Made by a program: the position numbers and the translations under genes | The notes under the pieces: generated by a model | Told to the model about the DNA's origin: nothing | The model's database searches: none | What the model saw: the letters and a program-made list of their open reading frames with translations, nothing else | In this document: in pieces, positions 1-7,328 of the stretch | Layout of the letters: every line of letters begins with the position of its first letter | Position numbering within the stretch: the first letter of the stretch is position 1 | Assembly (NCBI GenBank): GCA_037969175.1 | Contig: JBBKWX010000211.1 | Span: 1 to 14,383, forward strand | Length of the DNA: 14,383 nt | Direction: 5' to 3' | Origin: JBBKWX01 sp037969175 | GTDB taxonomy: Bacteria; Bacteroidota; Bacteroidia; AKYH767-A; JBBKVM01

Positions 1-25
1 CCACAATAAAAGAAAGGAAAGCAAA

Positions 26-439
26 ATGAAATACTTAAAATATTTAGTACTAATATTTGTACTAGCCGGTGCAGGAGCATGGTTTTACATGAACAGACCT
101 ACAGCAGAAATCGCAGATCAAAAATCAGAATATGAACTTACCTCTGAGGCATTATTTTTAAGCTATACACAAAATGAATCGGAAGGAAATAAGAAATTTC
201 TTGGTAAGGTCATGGAAGTAGAAGGTAAAATTCAAAGCGTGCAATCCGGAGATGACGGAAGCGTAAATATGACTTTGGAAAGTGGAGACGAAATGTTTGG
301 TGTAAGCTGCAAATTAAATTCAGATCAGTCGGGCATTGCCGGTAAGTACATAGAGGGACAAGTTATAAAGATCAAAGGTAAATGTACCGGGTTACTTATG
401 GATGTTGTTTTGGTAGATTGTATAATAATATCTGTATAA
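26..439 (+). CDS. Membrane-anchored tRNA_anti-like OB-fold protein
   Basis: A 137-residue protein with one N-terminal hydrophobic helix (about residues 5-22) that probably anchors it in the inner membrane, followed by a periplasmic domain. Residues 41-135 follow the pattern of the tRNA_anti-like OB-fold family common in Bacteroidota: an initial helix (LFLSYTQNESEGNKKF), then GKVMEVEGKIQSV, a central strand with a Cys (VSCKL), and the closing GKCTG...DVVLVDC. Cys95, Cys120 and Cys132 could matter structurally. The family name comes from fold similarity and does not imply tRNA binding; the true ligand is unknown. The ATG is preceded by an AGAAAGGA ribosome-binding site about 7 nt away. The stop lies 14 nt before the next start, so it belongs to the operon ending at 2301. 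Confident about family, not function. Confidence 0.85.
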   Translation: MKYLKYLVLIFVLAGAGAWFYMNRPTAEIADQKSEYELTSEALFLSYTQNESEGNKKFLGKVMEVEGKIQSVQSGDDGSVNMTLESGDEMFGVSCKLNSDQSGIAGKYIEGQVIKIKGKCTGLLMDVVLVDCIIISV

Positions 440-440
440 G

Positions 441-447
441 AAAGGAG
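441..447 (+). promoter_or_regulatory. Strong Shine-Dalgarno fixing the PAS protein start
   Basis: AAAGGAG lies 6 nt before the ATG at 454. The reading frame is open back to an ATG at 382, but that start would overlap the preceding gene by 58 nt and add 24 residues with no PAS-like character. The site therefore decides for the start at 454. Strong Shine-Dalgarno sites are not the rule in Bacteroidota. Confidence 0.75.
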
Positions 448-453
448 ATCATC

Positions 454-828
454 ATGGAAAATAAAAATAATGAAAAGTTCATTAATCTCGTTAAAACATA
501 TAATGAGAGCGAACTGCCCTTTATTCGGATAAATACTATGGACAATCAGATCATATTTGCAAACAAGGCAGCTACACCCTTGCTAAGATCCTTGGGTTGT
601 CTGGTAAATACAACTTTCCCAATTCACATTTTATTTAGTGAAGAAGAACAGGATGCTATACTTTCTGAAAAAACATCATTGGAGACAGAAGACGGAATCT
701 ACGAATTCGAGATCAGTATATCAGTTGATTTAGGATTTACAGATCTCCTGTGTTCAAAATTTATAAACTACTCACAAAAAGGTTCAACCGGATGGCATAG
801 TATTAGCCACCATGAAGCTATCCTCTAA
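454..828 (+). CDS. Stand-alone PAS-domain protein
   Basis: A 124-residue cytoplasmic protein with no signal peptide or membrane segment. Residues about 17-105 look like one PAS domain: the opening LPFIRINTMDNQIIFAN followed by KAATPLLRSLG matches the common PAS pattern in which the chain returns to N-K/P-A-A. A FEISISVDLGF strand follows. PAS domains sense small ligands, redox state or light, or mediate protein contacts; no cofactor ligand can be named here. There is no kinase, cyclase or DNA-binding output domain, and the last 20 residues (ending HHEAIL) are unlike known output modules. It sits in an operon between exported proteins: 14 nt after the OB-fold gene and 17 nt before the YceI gene. 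The family call is good; its partner and signal are unknown. Confidence 0.72.
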   Translation: MENKNNEKFINLVKTYNESELPFIRINTMDNQIIFANKAATPLLRSLGCLVNTTFPIHILFSEEEQDAILSEKTSLETEDGIYEFEISISVDLGFTDLLCSKFINYSQKGSTGWHSISHHEAIL

Positions 829-845
829 ACTTTAAAATAAAAGAC

Positions 846-1400
846 ATGAAAAGTATAAGCATTTTATTACTATTGATCGGATTAAGTTTTATTACTGAAG
901 CGCAGAATCGCTATTTCACCAGGACAGGTTATATAAAATTTTTCTCTACTTCAGCAGTTGAAAATATTGAAGCACACAACAGACAAGTAACAAGCTTTTT
1001 AGATATAAAAACCGGTGAAATGGTATTTGCTGTTCTAATGAAAAGCTTTGAATTTGAAAAGGCTTTAATGCAAGAACATTTTAATGAAAATTATGTTGAA
1101 TCTGACAAATTTCCTAAATCTACTTTCAAGGGAAATATCACTAACTTGGCAGAAATAAATTTTGCTAAAGATGGCAATTACGAAGCTATTGTAAGTGGGG
1201 ATCTAACGATACATGGTGTTACAAAACCCATTAAATCAAAAGGGACTATTACAGTAAAAGCCGGAAATATCATTGCAAAAACGGTTTTTCCTGTAACTGT
1301 TGCTGATCACGATATCAAGATCCCGTCTTTGGTTAGAGATAATATTGCCAAGGTAGTAGAAGTAAGCGTAGATATGACCTATGAAAAATTTGAAAAGTAA
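846..1400 (+). CDS. Secreted YceI-family lipid-binding-like protein
   Basis: 184 residues with a cleavable signal peptide (about 1-19, ending TEAQ). The mature part is a YceI-like domain, a lipocalin-shaped barrel that in characterised members binds isoprenoid or other long-chain amphiphiles in the periplasm. Recognisable elements are the opening RTGYIKFFSTS, the central FNENYVESDKFPKSTFKG motif and the family signature GDLTIHGVTKPI near residues 119-130. The length is normal for the family. It is the third gene of the operon and its last 20 nt overlap the following DUF5777 gene, so the two are likely translationally coupled. In Bacteroidota, YceI proteins often lie near redox or cytochrome genes, so a role in envelope electron transport or quinone handling is possible, but nothing in this window proves it. 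Confidence 0.9.
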   Translation: MKSISILLLLIGLSFITEAQNRYFTRTGYIKFFSTSAVENIEAHNRQVTSFLDIKTGEMVFAVLMKSFEFEKALMQEHFNENYVESDKFPKSTFKGNITNLAEINFAKDGNYEAIVSGDLTIHGVTKPIKSKGTITVKAGNIIAKTVFPVTVADHDIKIPSLVRDNIAKVVEVSVDMTYEKFEK

Positions 1401-2301
1401 GACCACCGGAATTCTCAGACAGAAATTTACATTAGCATTAATTTGCATTCTACTTTCCGGACATGTGTTTTCACAGGACGACCTGATGGACTTGCTTAAT
1501 AAAAGCAATGTTGATGATGGTAGAAAAGACTATGTAAGCGCAACATTTAAGAGCACCCGTATCATTAACGGTCAATCCGTTGAAACACCTAGCGGTGGGG
1601 TGCTTCTATTCTTGATCTCCCATAGATTTGGTCCTGTAAACGGTGGTGCTTATGAATTTTTCGGACTTGATCAGGCGACCATTCGACTTGGATTGGAATA
1701 TGGTATTACAGATCGAATCGCGATTGGAGTAGGCAGAAGTTCTATGGATAAAACTTTTGATGGATTTGGGAAATACAAATTGTTAAAGCAAGCAAAGAAA
1801 GGCAAGCCTGTTTCTATAGATTTGTTTTCTTCTATCGCCTTGAATAGTTTGAGATTTGCAAATCCTGACAGAGAAAATTTCTTTTCATCAAGATTAGCAT
1901 TTACAAATCAGATCCTGATCGCACGAAAATTTAATGACAGTTTTTCATTTCAATTAACCCCAACATTAGTACATATCAATCTGGTTCCGGATTCTACTTT
2001 TAAGAATGATGTTATAGCCATTGGAGCCGGAATGAGACATAAGCTCACAAAGCGAATATCAATCAATGCAGAATATTTTTATGTCTTGCCGGATCAGCAA
2101 CCCAAAGATTATTCATATAACTCAGCATCACTGGGATTTGATATTGAGACCGGAGGACACGTATTCCAATTACACTTCACGAATTCGAAAGGTATGATTG
2201 AGCGTTTTTTTATTCCGGAAACAAAAGAAAGATGGTCAAAAGGAGGAATACACTTTGGATTTAACATCTCTCGTGTCTTTACATTAGATAGAAAGAAGTG
2301 A
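1381..2301 (+). CDS. DUF5777 family outer-membrane beta-barrel protein
   Basis: 306 residues with a long N-terminal extension and signal peptide (hydrophobic core about residues 16-27, cleavage near HVFSQ). The mature part begins with a short DDLMDLLN segment, then a series of alternating-residue beta strands (GVLLFLISHRFG, IRLGLEYGITDRIAIGVG, and so on) ending in an aromatic-rich strand near the C-terminus. This is the DUF5777 barrel pattern, known only as a predicted Bacteroidota outer-membrane protein. The ATG at 1381 lies inside the YceI gene (20-nt overlap); the next in-frame Met is residue 35, past the signal sequence, so the upstream start is preferred. Its stop is separated by one base from the stop of the convergent gene at 2303. 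No terminator hairpin fits in between. Confidence 0.82.
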   Translation: MKNLKSKTTGILRQKFTLALICILLSGHVFSQDDLMDLLNKSNVDDGRKDYVSATFKSTRIINGQSVETPSGGVLLFLISHRFGPVNGGAYEFFGLDQATIRLGLEYGITDRIAIGVGRSSMDKTFDGFGKYKLLKQAKKGKPVSIDLFSSIALNSLRFANPDRENFFSSRLAFTNQILIARKFNDSFSFQLTPTLVHINLVPDSTFKNDVIAIGAGMRHKLTKRISINAEYFYVLPDQQPKDYSYNSASLGFDIETGGHVFQLHFTNSKGMIERFFIPETKERWSKGGIHFGFNISRVFTLDRKK

Positions 2302-2302
2302 T

Positions 2303-3073
2303 CTAAGCGTCTTTGAGTTCTTTTGCAGTAGTCTCTGATTTTTCAACCAGTTCTTTCAATGCTTGAATTGTTTTTCCTGTTAACTGCTCTTCCAAAACAG
2401 GCTCTTTGCTACTAAACCATTCTGATAAATTGCTTAGGTCATCAAGCCCTTTATTGATTGCTTTTCTTACTCTTCCCGACATTTTACCCAGCACAGAATT
2501 TACTAGATTCTCATTCAATTGTGATCTCAAAATAGCAGCTTCATTCTTATAGTTATAAGCGCTTTTCAAACTAATAAAAAGAAATGCTATAGCTGAAAAT
2601 GCAAAAGCCAGGCTGATCAATATGGAAATAAGTTTGGCATTACTGTCTTCATCTTTTTGTTCAGTATATGTCTTTTCTAAATTGTTTTTCCGGGTCAACA
2701 ATACATCATTTTCTTCAGTTGCTTCAGATAATAAATTCTCCAACCTGTCTACTTCATCTGTTACGATCTGGTCTTTATCAGTGGCGTGTGCTTTGTTCTT
2801 GAGATGGATATAGTGATCCATTGCCAGATAAGCAGGTTTATAATACCTGATATTTCCATATTCAATTGCCAAAAGCTTCCAAGCCCTTCTAACTTGCTTC
2901 AGGGTATCTACCTGTTCAGAATCTTCAGCGGCTGTGAGTGTCCTGGAAACGATCTGCAATTTATCCGGATCTCCGGAAGCTTCCTTAACCATTTTCACGA
3001 GTTGCCCTTCCTGGGCGAATGAACATAACCCAAATGAAAGAATAATCAATATGATTGATGTGATCCGGATCAT
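2303..3073 (-). CDS. One-pass membrane protein, TPR-like and coiled-coil, kinase-less
   Basis: 256 residues: signal peptide (1-20, ending SFAQ), a periplasmic helical part (22-146), one membrane helix (about 147-169) and a cytoplasmic tail (170-256). The periplasmic part contains a TPR-like helix pair (YYKPAYLAMDHYIHLKNK, 77-94) followed by a coiled coil (about 105-145). This is the layout seen just before the membrane helix in Bacteroidota TPR-type sensor histidine kinases. The kinase is missing; the tail is a short charged helical segment (SGRVRKAINKGLDDLSNLSEW, then Lys/Glu-rich helices). I do not recognise a named family. It starts one nucleotide after the stop of the upstream gene (3075-4310), implying translational coupling and a joint role. 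Cys17 lies in the signal peptide but does not form a lipobox. Confidence 0.7.
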   Translation of the reverse strand: MIRITSIILIILSFGLCSFAQEGQLVKMVKEASGDPDKLQIVSRTLTAAEDSEQVDTLKQVRRAWKLLAIEYGNIRYYKPAYLAMDHYIHLKNKAHATDKDQIVTDEVDRLENLLSEATEENDVLLTRKNNLEKTYTEQKDEDSNAKLISILISLAFAFSAIAFLFISLKSAYNYKNEAAILRSQLNENLVNSVLGKMSGRVRKAINKGLDDLSNLSEWFSSKEPVLEEQLTGKTIQALKELVEKSETTAKELKDA

Positions 3074-3074
3074 G

Positions 3075-4310
3075 CTATCTTCTAAATAATTTGATTAAAA
3101 AATCATTTCCACCCACAGGTTCTCCCTGAATAATAAGCTCTCCTCTTTCATCCATACTTAATAATGAAACTGCATACCGGGTTTGCAATAATTCGATCAG
3201 CTCTTCTTCTGATACCGAGGCAGGTAAGTCAATATCCAATGGTTTTGATTCCCGGATCTTCCCATTGTCTTTGATCCTAACTTGTAAAAAGCTTGGTAAA
3301 ATTCTGCTGGTAACACTCATTACAGGTTTGAAGTTTTCTAATTCATTTGCCTTATGTAAAGATCTAACAGCAATTGAGATCAACAGAATTATTGCTTTGG
3401 TTGTTGCGTCTTTGGAACTATGCAGATCAGGCAAAGATTTTTCCAGGTCATATTGTAAAGTCAGATTGAGGCTCTCACCGAGCGTACAGATATCTGTTGC
3501 CTGACGGGCAATAGTATTCAGATCCCAAGTTTCATTTACAAGTCCACTATTAGTATCGCAAGAATTTGCAGCTAAAATTGCATTACTTAGACTCAGTCCG
3601 ATATTTGTTTTCTCTTTTAATCGAATAAGTATTTGCTGTGCAGGGCTGTAATCTGAATCACTCTTAGGTTTTTTTGGTAATTCCGCAATTAACACATGGA
3701 GCAGTTTACCTAATTTGTTCGAAAGTTCTTCGGCCTTTTCGTAGTGGTTCGCTGACCATTGGATCAATTCAGATCCTAACACTGCAGCTTGTTTTTCAGC
3801 AGTAAGGAAAGCAGCCGCCTTATCGCGTCTCAATCTGAATTTCTTTTTGGTACTAATTCCGATCTTAAGACAAATAAGGAGAAAAAGTAAAGTAGCTACA
3901 GGAATCCCAATCAGCAAAGCAAGAGCTGTTTGCTCTTCTTGTTTCAGTTCTTCTATTCCTAATTCTAAATCAGAAATCTCTTCAATAAGTGATTCAGAGC
4001 TTGTTTGATGCTTTACTATTTGTTCGTTGAAACGGTTATTTATAGCTGCAAGAGTATCTTTTTTTTCTGCTCTTTGTATCGAATCTACTCTTTCCTCAAA
4101 CTCCAGAAGCAAGGAAAAAGCTTCCTTATTATGTCCGGTGAGGAGAGCTTGTTCTGCCTGAGTTTGCAAACTCATCCTGTTTTGCACTCCGGCAACAGAA
4201 ACTGAGTCTTTGTTAGCAGCAACCATGGATCCTGCAGAATCAATTTGGCTAAAAGCAAAACTGACTGCAAAACTGTTTAATATAAAGATCAGATAAATTC
4301 TACGATTCAT
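3075..4310 (-). CDS. Membrane sensor with degenerate histidine-kinase ATPase domain
   Basis: 411 residues: signal peptide (1-22, FAFSQ), a periplasmic TPR-like helix pair and coiled coil (about 45-128), one membrane helix (129-150), then a cytoplasmic region. The coiled coil and membrane segment resemble those of Bacteroidota TPR-type sensor kinases. Residues about 260-411 keep the outline of a HATPase_c fold: a helix in N-box position (IILLISIAVRSLHKAN, 307-322), KDNG at 347-350 in G1 position, and a final GELIIQ...GGNDFLIKL strand pair. Key residues are lost: the N-box Asn is Ile313, G1 reads D348-N-G-K-I instead of DxGxG, and no GLGL-like G2 is seen. No convincing phospho-accepting His box is visible in the dimerisation region (about 175-255). 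I infer a pseudokinase that signals by conformation or binding. It is divergent from the sigma-factor gene. Confidence 0.65.
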   Translation of the reverse strand: MNRRIYLIFILNSFAVSFAFSQIDSAGSMVAANKDSVSVAGVQNRMSLQTQAEQALLTGHNKEAFSLLLEFEERVDSIQRAEKKDTLAAINNRFNEQIVKHQTSSESLIEEISDLELGIEELKQEEQTALALLIGIPVATLLFLLICLKIGISTKKKFRLRRDKAAAFLTAEKQAAVLGSELIQWSANHYEKAEELSNKLGKLLHVLIAELPKKPKSDSDYSPAQQILIRLKEKTNIGLSLSNAILAANSCDTNSGLVNETWDLNTIARQATDICTLGESLNLTLQYDLEKSLPDLHSSKDATTKAIILLISIAVRSLHKANELENFKPVMSVTSRILPSFLQVRIKDNGKIRESKPLDIDLPASVSEEELIELLQTRYAVSLLSMDERGELIIQGEPVGGNDFLIKLFRR

Positions 4311-4675
4311 GTTTTAAATAGGATGATTGCAAAATACTAATTAATGACGGCAACCTTAAATAACATTTGAAGAGTATTTAACGACTGAATGTGTATAACA
4401 ATCCGATCAATTATTTGCTCAAATTCAATTATAGTAACGGATTGGAGTAATCCTTACAAATAATAAACCTCTGTTTTCAAAAATATATATTTGAATAAGC
4501 TGATAAATAAGGTTCAGGATATTCAAAATTGCTCAGATTCTATCCACATCTTTCAAATGTTATACAATTCATTTGAATTTCTGTTTCTAAAATACTCTCA
4601 ATCTATCTTTGAGCCAGAAACCAAAAACCAGAACCAAAACAATTCAAACAGACAAACAAGCTTAATAAAAAAAAT
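4311..4675. promoter_or_regulatory. Divergent intergenic region of the pseudokinase and sigma genes
   Basis: This 365-bp AT-rich stretch separates the divergent starts at 4310 (minus) and 4676 (plus), so promoters for both units should lie in it. The only clean promoter-like element I find is the -7 box at 4486-4493. No strong hairpin, tandem repeat or ribosomal-type leader is evident. The sigma-gene ATG is preceded by an A-rich tract without a Shine-Dalgarno site, as is common in Bacteroidota. Confidence 0.45.
4486..4493 (+). promoter_or_regulatory. Candidate -7 promoter box (TATATTTG) for the sigma gene
   Basis: TATATTTG matches the Bacteroidetes housekeeping -7 consensus TAnnTTTG exactly. 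I found no convincing -33 TTTG at the usual 19-21 nt spacing, so the assignment rests on one box in an AT-rich region. If used, transcription would start about 175 nt before the sigma-factor ATG. Confidence 0.3.
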
Positions 4676-5518
4676 ATGATACTAAGGGGCAGTTCCGGAT
4701 CTCAAATTAACCCAAAGATCACCATTACAACTCCGGATCCAAGTGTAGCAGATTGGGAAGGGAAGTTGGTAGCCCAAATCAGAGAAGGAGACATGAAGGC
4801 TCTGGAAATCTTAACCGGTGAATATTTGATGTTGGTTGAGGCTACAGCATTAAAATTCAAAAACCAGGGTTTATCACATCTTGATCTCGTAAATGAAGGC
4901 AATCTGGGATTGATCAAGGCTTGTTATAATTTCGATGAAACCAAAGGGTTTGCATTTGGAAATTATTCCTACTGCTGCATCCGCAGAGCCATACAAAGAG
5001 CTTTAGCTGAACAGGCAAGTATAGTCCGGTTACCCAGCTATCAAATTGGGAATCTTCAAAAAGTGCGTGAAGCGTTTACTATGCTCGAACGACAATATGA
5101 ACGTGAACCCAGTGCCTGGGAGATCTCTGAGTTATTGCAAGAGAAACCTGAATATATCACAGATACAATTCAAATGTCCAGAAATGGCAGGGTCAATCAA
5201 CGCGAAGAGGTAAATGTTGACGAATTAAATCCCGATAATCCTGATGTGATCTTTTATCAGGAAACAACAGACAGCAAATTGCTCCATAAATCTGTGATAG
5301 AAGAAATAGAACATTCGCTGTCTGTGCTCAGCCATCGTGAAGCTGATATCATACGCCTCTTTTATGGTTTATCACCTCATAAAGGACCTGCAAGTATTGA
5401 CAGGATCAGTCTAACTTTAGGTGTTACCAAAGAGTTTGTCAAAAAACAAAAAGAAAGTGCAATCAAGAAATTAAGAAAAAGCTGTAAAGTCCAGTTACTT
5501 CAAGCTTATCTCAATTAA
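4676..5518 (+). CDS. Divergent RpoD-like sigma factor, lacks region 1.2
   Basis: 280 residues, close to the usual Bacteroidota RpoD length. Region 2 is clear: NQGLSHLDLVNEGNLGLIKA (63-82), DETKGFAF (87-94), ALAEQ (109-113), IVRLP (116-120). Region 3 carries EREPSAWEISELL (142-154) and region 4 carries LSVLSHREADIIRLFYG (215-231) plus a helix-turn-helix (about 240-267). The protein should bind core RNA polymerase and direct promoter choice. Differences from housekeeping RpoD: the region 1.2 motif (LEKYLQEIG type) is absent from the N-terminus; the melting and recognition segment reads Y97-S-Y-C-C-I-R-R, so the paired Trp are Cys100-Cys101 and the usual Gln contacting -12 is Arg104; the region 4.2 motif VTRERVRQI is VTKEFVKKQ. 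It is therefore probably an alternative sigma with its own promoter preference. It is divergent from the pseudokinase pair and ends one base before the convergent gene at 5520. Confidence 0.88.
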   Translation: MILRGSSGSQINPKITITTPDPSVADWEGKLVAQIREGDMKALEILTGEYLMLVEATALKFKNQGLSHLDLVNEGNLGLIKACYNFDETKGFAFGNYSYCCIRRAIQRALAEQASIVRLPSYQIGNLQKVREAFTMLERQYEREPSAWEISELLQEKPEYITDTIQMSRNGRVNQREEVNVDELNPDNPDVIFYQETTDSKLLHKSVIEEIEHSLSVLSHREADIIRLFYGLSPHKGPASIDRISLTLGVTKEFVKKQKESAIKKLRKSCKVQLLQAYLN

Positions 5519-5519
5519 G

Positions 5520-7328
5520 TTACTCTTCTGTGATCAGTACTTTGGCTTTCATTACTGAAGAATTTCCTTTTAGAGAGATCAAATATAATCCCGGGGATAG
5601 CTCAGCTTGTAAGTTGAGTTGTTTCCAGGAAATTTTTAACTGATCCATTTCTATTGTGTTTATAAGTCTGCTGTAAACAGTTCTGCCACTCATATCAGCA
5701 ATCTCTAATACTGAGTTCTGATCTATATTTTTTGACCAAGAAATTACTGACATAGAACTGATCGGATTAGGAAATACACTTAACTGTTCATTGACAGATA
5801 AAGAACTCTGTGCACTTATTCCAACCAGTAATGGGGAGTTTTCAACAGCGTCATAATACTGATCAACGGGAATGGCAACATGAAGATCTTTCATACCCGA
5901 TGGCCATTCAATTATAATTGAATCGATGACTGTTGCATCTGCAAATCCAAATTCAACATTTAAAGAATTCATTCCATTAAATGTATTTTGAGTTGACACT
6001 TCTCTCATCTGCCAAACCGGATTTCCATTTATAAATGCCTTTGCTCTAACCTTTGCACCTACTCCACACCTGTTTGAAATAACACCTTTTAACAATAAAT
6101 TCACCCAATGATTTCCATTCTGAGTATCGTTTCTGTACAATCCTTTAGCTTGTCCAAGACCAGATACAAACAGATCAAGATCACCATCGCGATCATAATC
6201 GGCAGCAGAAGCCCCCTGGTGTTCCCCTGATAACTGTGTGAATGGGTGAGTAGAGATCTTGGTAAAAACTTCCGATCCTGTATTCCAATTATTCTGGTAA
6301 TATGTGTTTTGTTGGCCGGCGTCATTAGTTACAAAACAATCCAGATCACCATCATTATCAAAGTCGGCCCAAACAGATGCCAATGAAGCATTCACATCAC
6401 TCACGATCGGACCAGCTTCAGCCGCTGTTAGTTGGATAAAATACCCATCATCATTTCTGTAAAGTCTGTTTACAAAGCCCGAATTACCTCCACTGTAATT
6501 TGTGATGAAAGCATCAAGGTCACCATCATTATCATAATCGATCAAATTCCAATGCTGACCATCTTGCAGGTCATCGGTCATTGGAGTAGAAATGATGCGT
6601 TCGAAAAATGGAACTGAAGATTCCTTCAAATAATTTCGATATAAATAATCTTTTCCGGAATCATTAACAGGACCCGCGCTTATGAATAGATCCAGATCAC
6701 CATCATTATCATAATCAGACCAACTTGGAACGGTATAAGTACCAACTCCATTTCTAACTATACTGCTGCTGTCGACACGTGAGAAATTCAAATTTCCATC
6801 ATTATGGATAAGAATATTTGGAGTATGAATTCCTGCAAAATTAAAAGGAGAAGCTATGATCAGATCCACTAAACCATCGTTATCATAATCGCCCCATGCC
6901 GCAGCCCATCCCGGATTGCTGAGACCATTACCTATCATTCCGGTATTTACTTTTGAAAATGATCCATTGCCATTATTGATGTACAGATAAGAACCCGAAT
7001 TTGCACCACCAACTACATAGGCATCCAGATCACCATCATTATCTACATCAGCCCAAGTGTTTCCTCTTACCAGACCTTGTGAAGGCAAGAGATCTACCAA
7101 TTTTTGAAACTGTCCGTTGCCTGTATTCCGATACATGTCTCCTGTTCTGGATATGAACAGATCCGTATATCCATCATCATCAAAATCTACCCAGCTTGCT
7201 CCGGCGTAGTCTCCCATTCCGGGATCTGAGATTATAGGATTTGAAGGATCTGTGATCTTTGAAAATGTTTGTGCATTGGCAAAAGTAAGTGTTGCCAGAA
7301 AAACGAAAATGAAATGATACTTGCGCAT
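5520..7328 (-). CDS. Secreted FG-GAP/VCBS and ASPIC/UnbV protein with T9SS signal
   Basis: 602 residues. Signal peptide 1-20 (FANAQ). Seven FG-GAP/VCBS repeats each carry a calcium-binding DxDxDG loop, at about residues 48, 94, 147, 205, 264, 322 and 377 (for example DYDNDGDLDLFIS), predicting a beta-propeller. An ASPIC/UnbV domain follows (about 420-485: GVGAKVRA, then IEWPSGMKDL). Residues 518-602 are a T9SS type A sorting domain (VFPNP start, LSPGLYLISL near the end), so the protein should cross the outer membrane and be surface-attached or released. The repeat spacing of 46-59 residues also shows at DNA level, as near-identical stretches coding for DNDGDLD. Its substrate is unknown; such proteins are usually adhesins or carbohydrate-contacting. 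It is probably a separate transcription unit, because a likely terminator precedes it on the minus strand. Confidence 0.92.
   Translation of the reverse strand: MRKYHFIFVFLATLTFANAQTFSKITDPSNPIISDPGMGDYAGASWVDFDDDGYTDLFISRTGDMYRNTGNGQFQKLVDLLPSQGLVRGNTWADVDNDGDLDAYVVGGANSGSYLYINNGNGSFSKVNTGMIGNGLSNPGWAAAWGDYDNDGLVDLIIASPFNFAGIHTPNILIHNDGNLNFSRVDSSSIVRNGVGTYTVPSWSDYDNDGDLDLFISAGPVNDSGKDYLYRNYLKESSVPFFERIISTPMTDDLQDGQHWNLIDYDNDGDLDAFITNYSGGNSGFVNRLYRNDDGYFIQLTAAEAGPIVSDVNASLASVWADFDNDGDLDCFVTNDAGQQNTYYQNNWNTGSEVFTKISTHPFTQLSGEHQGASAADYDRDGDLDLFVSGLGQAKGLYRNDTQNGNHWVNLLLKGVISNRCGVGAKVRAKAFINGNPVWQMREVSTQNTFNGMNSLNVEFGFADATVIDSIIIEWPSGMKDLHVAIPVDQYYDAVENSPLLVGISAQSSLSVNEQLSVFPNPISSMSVISWSKNIDQNSVLEIADMSGRTVYSRLINTIEMDQLKISWKQLNLQAELSPGLYLISLKGNSSVMKAKVLITEE

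Noticed and set aside
382..453. Earlier start (ATG at 382) for the PAS protein
   Set aside because: It would overlap the OB-fold gene by 58 nt, and the AAAGGAG site points to 454.
1236..1508. 90-codon minus-strand frame across the YceI/DUF5777 junction
   Set aside because: Shadow of two well-supported genes; no recognisable protein features.
4491..4679. 62-codon frame starting with TTG and overlapping the sigma start by ATGA
   Set aside because: The start codon lies inside the candidate -7 box, there is no ribosome-binding site and the composition (Asn/Gln-rich, poly-Lys end) looks like translated AT-rich leader. The ATGA overlap is suggestive but not enough.
6340..7060. DNA repeats reading CACCATCATTATCA as a non-coding repeat array
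   Set aside because: They are explained by recurrent DNDGDLD codons of the calcium-binding FG-GAP repeats.
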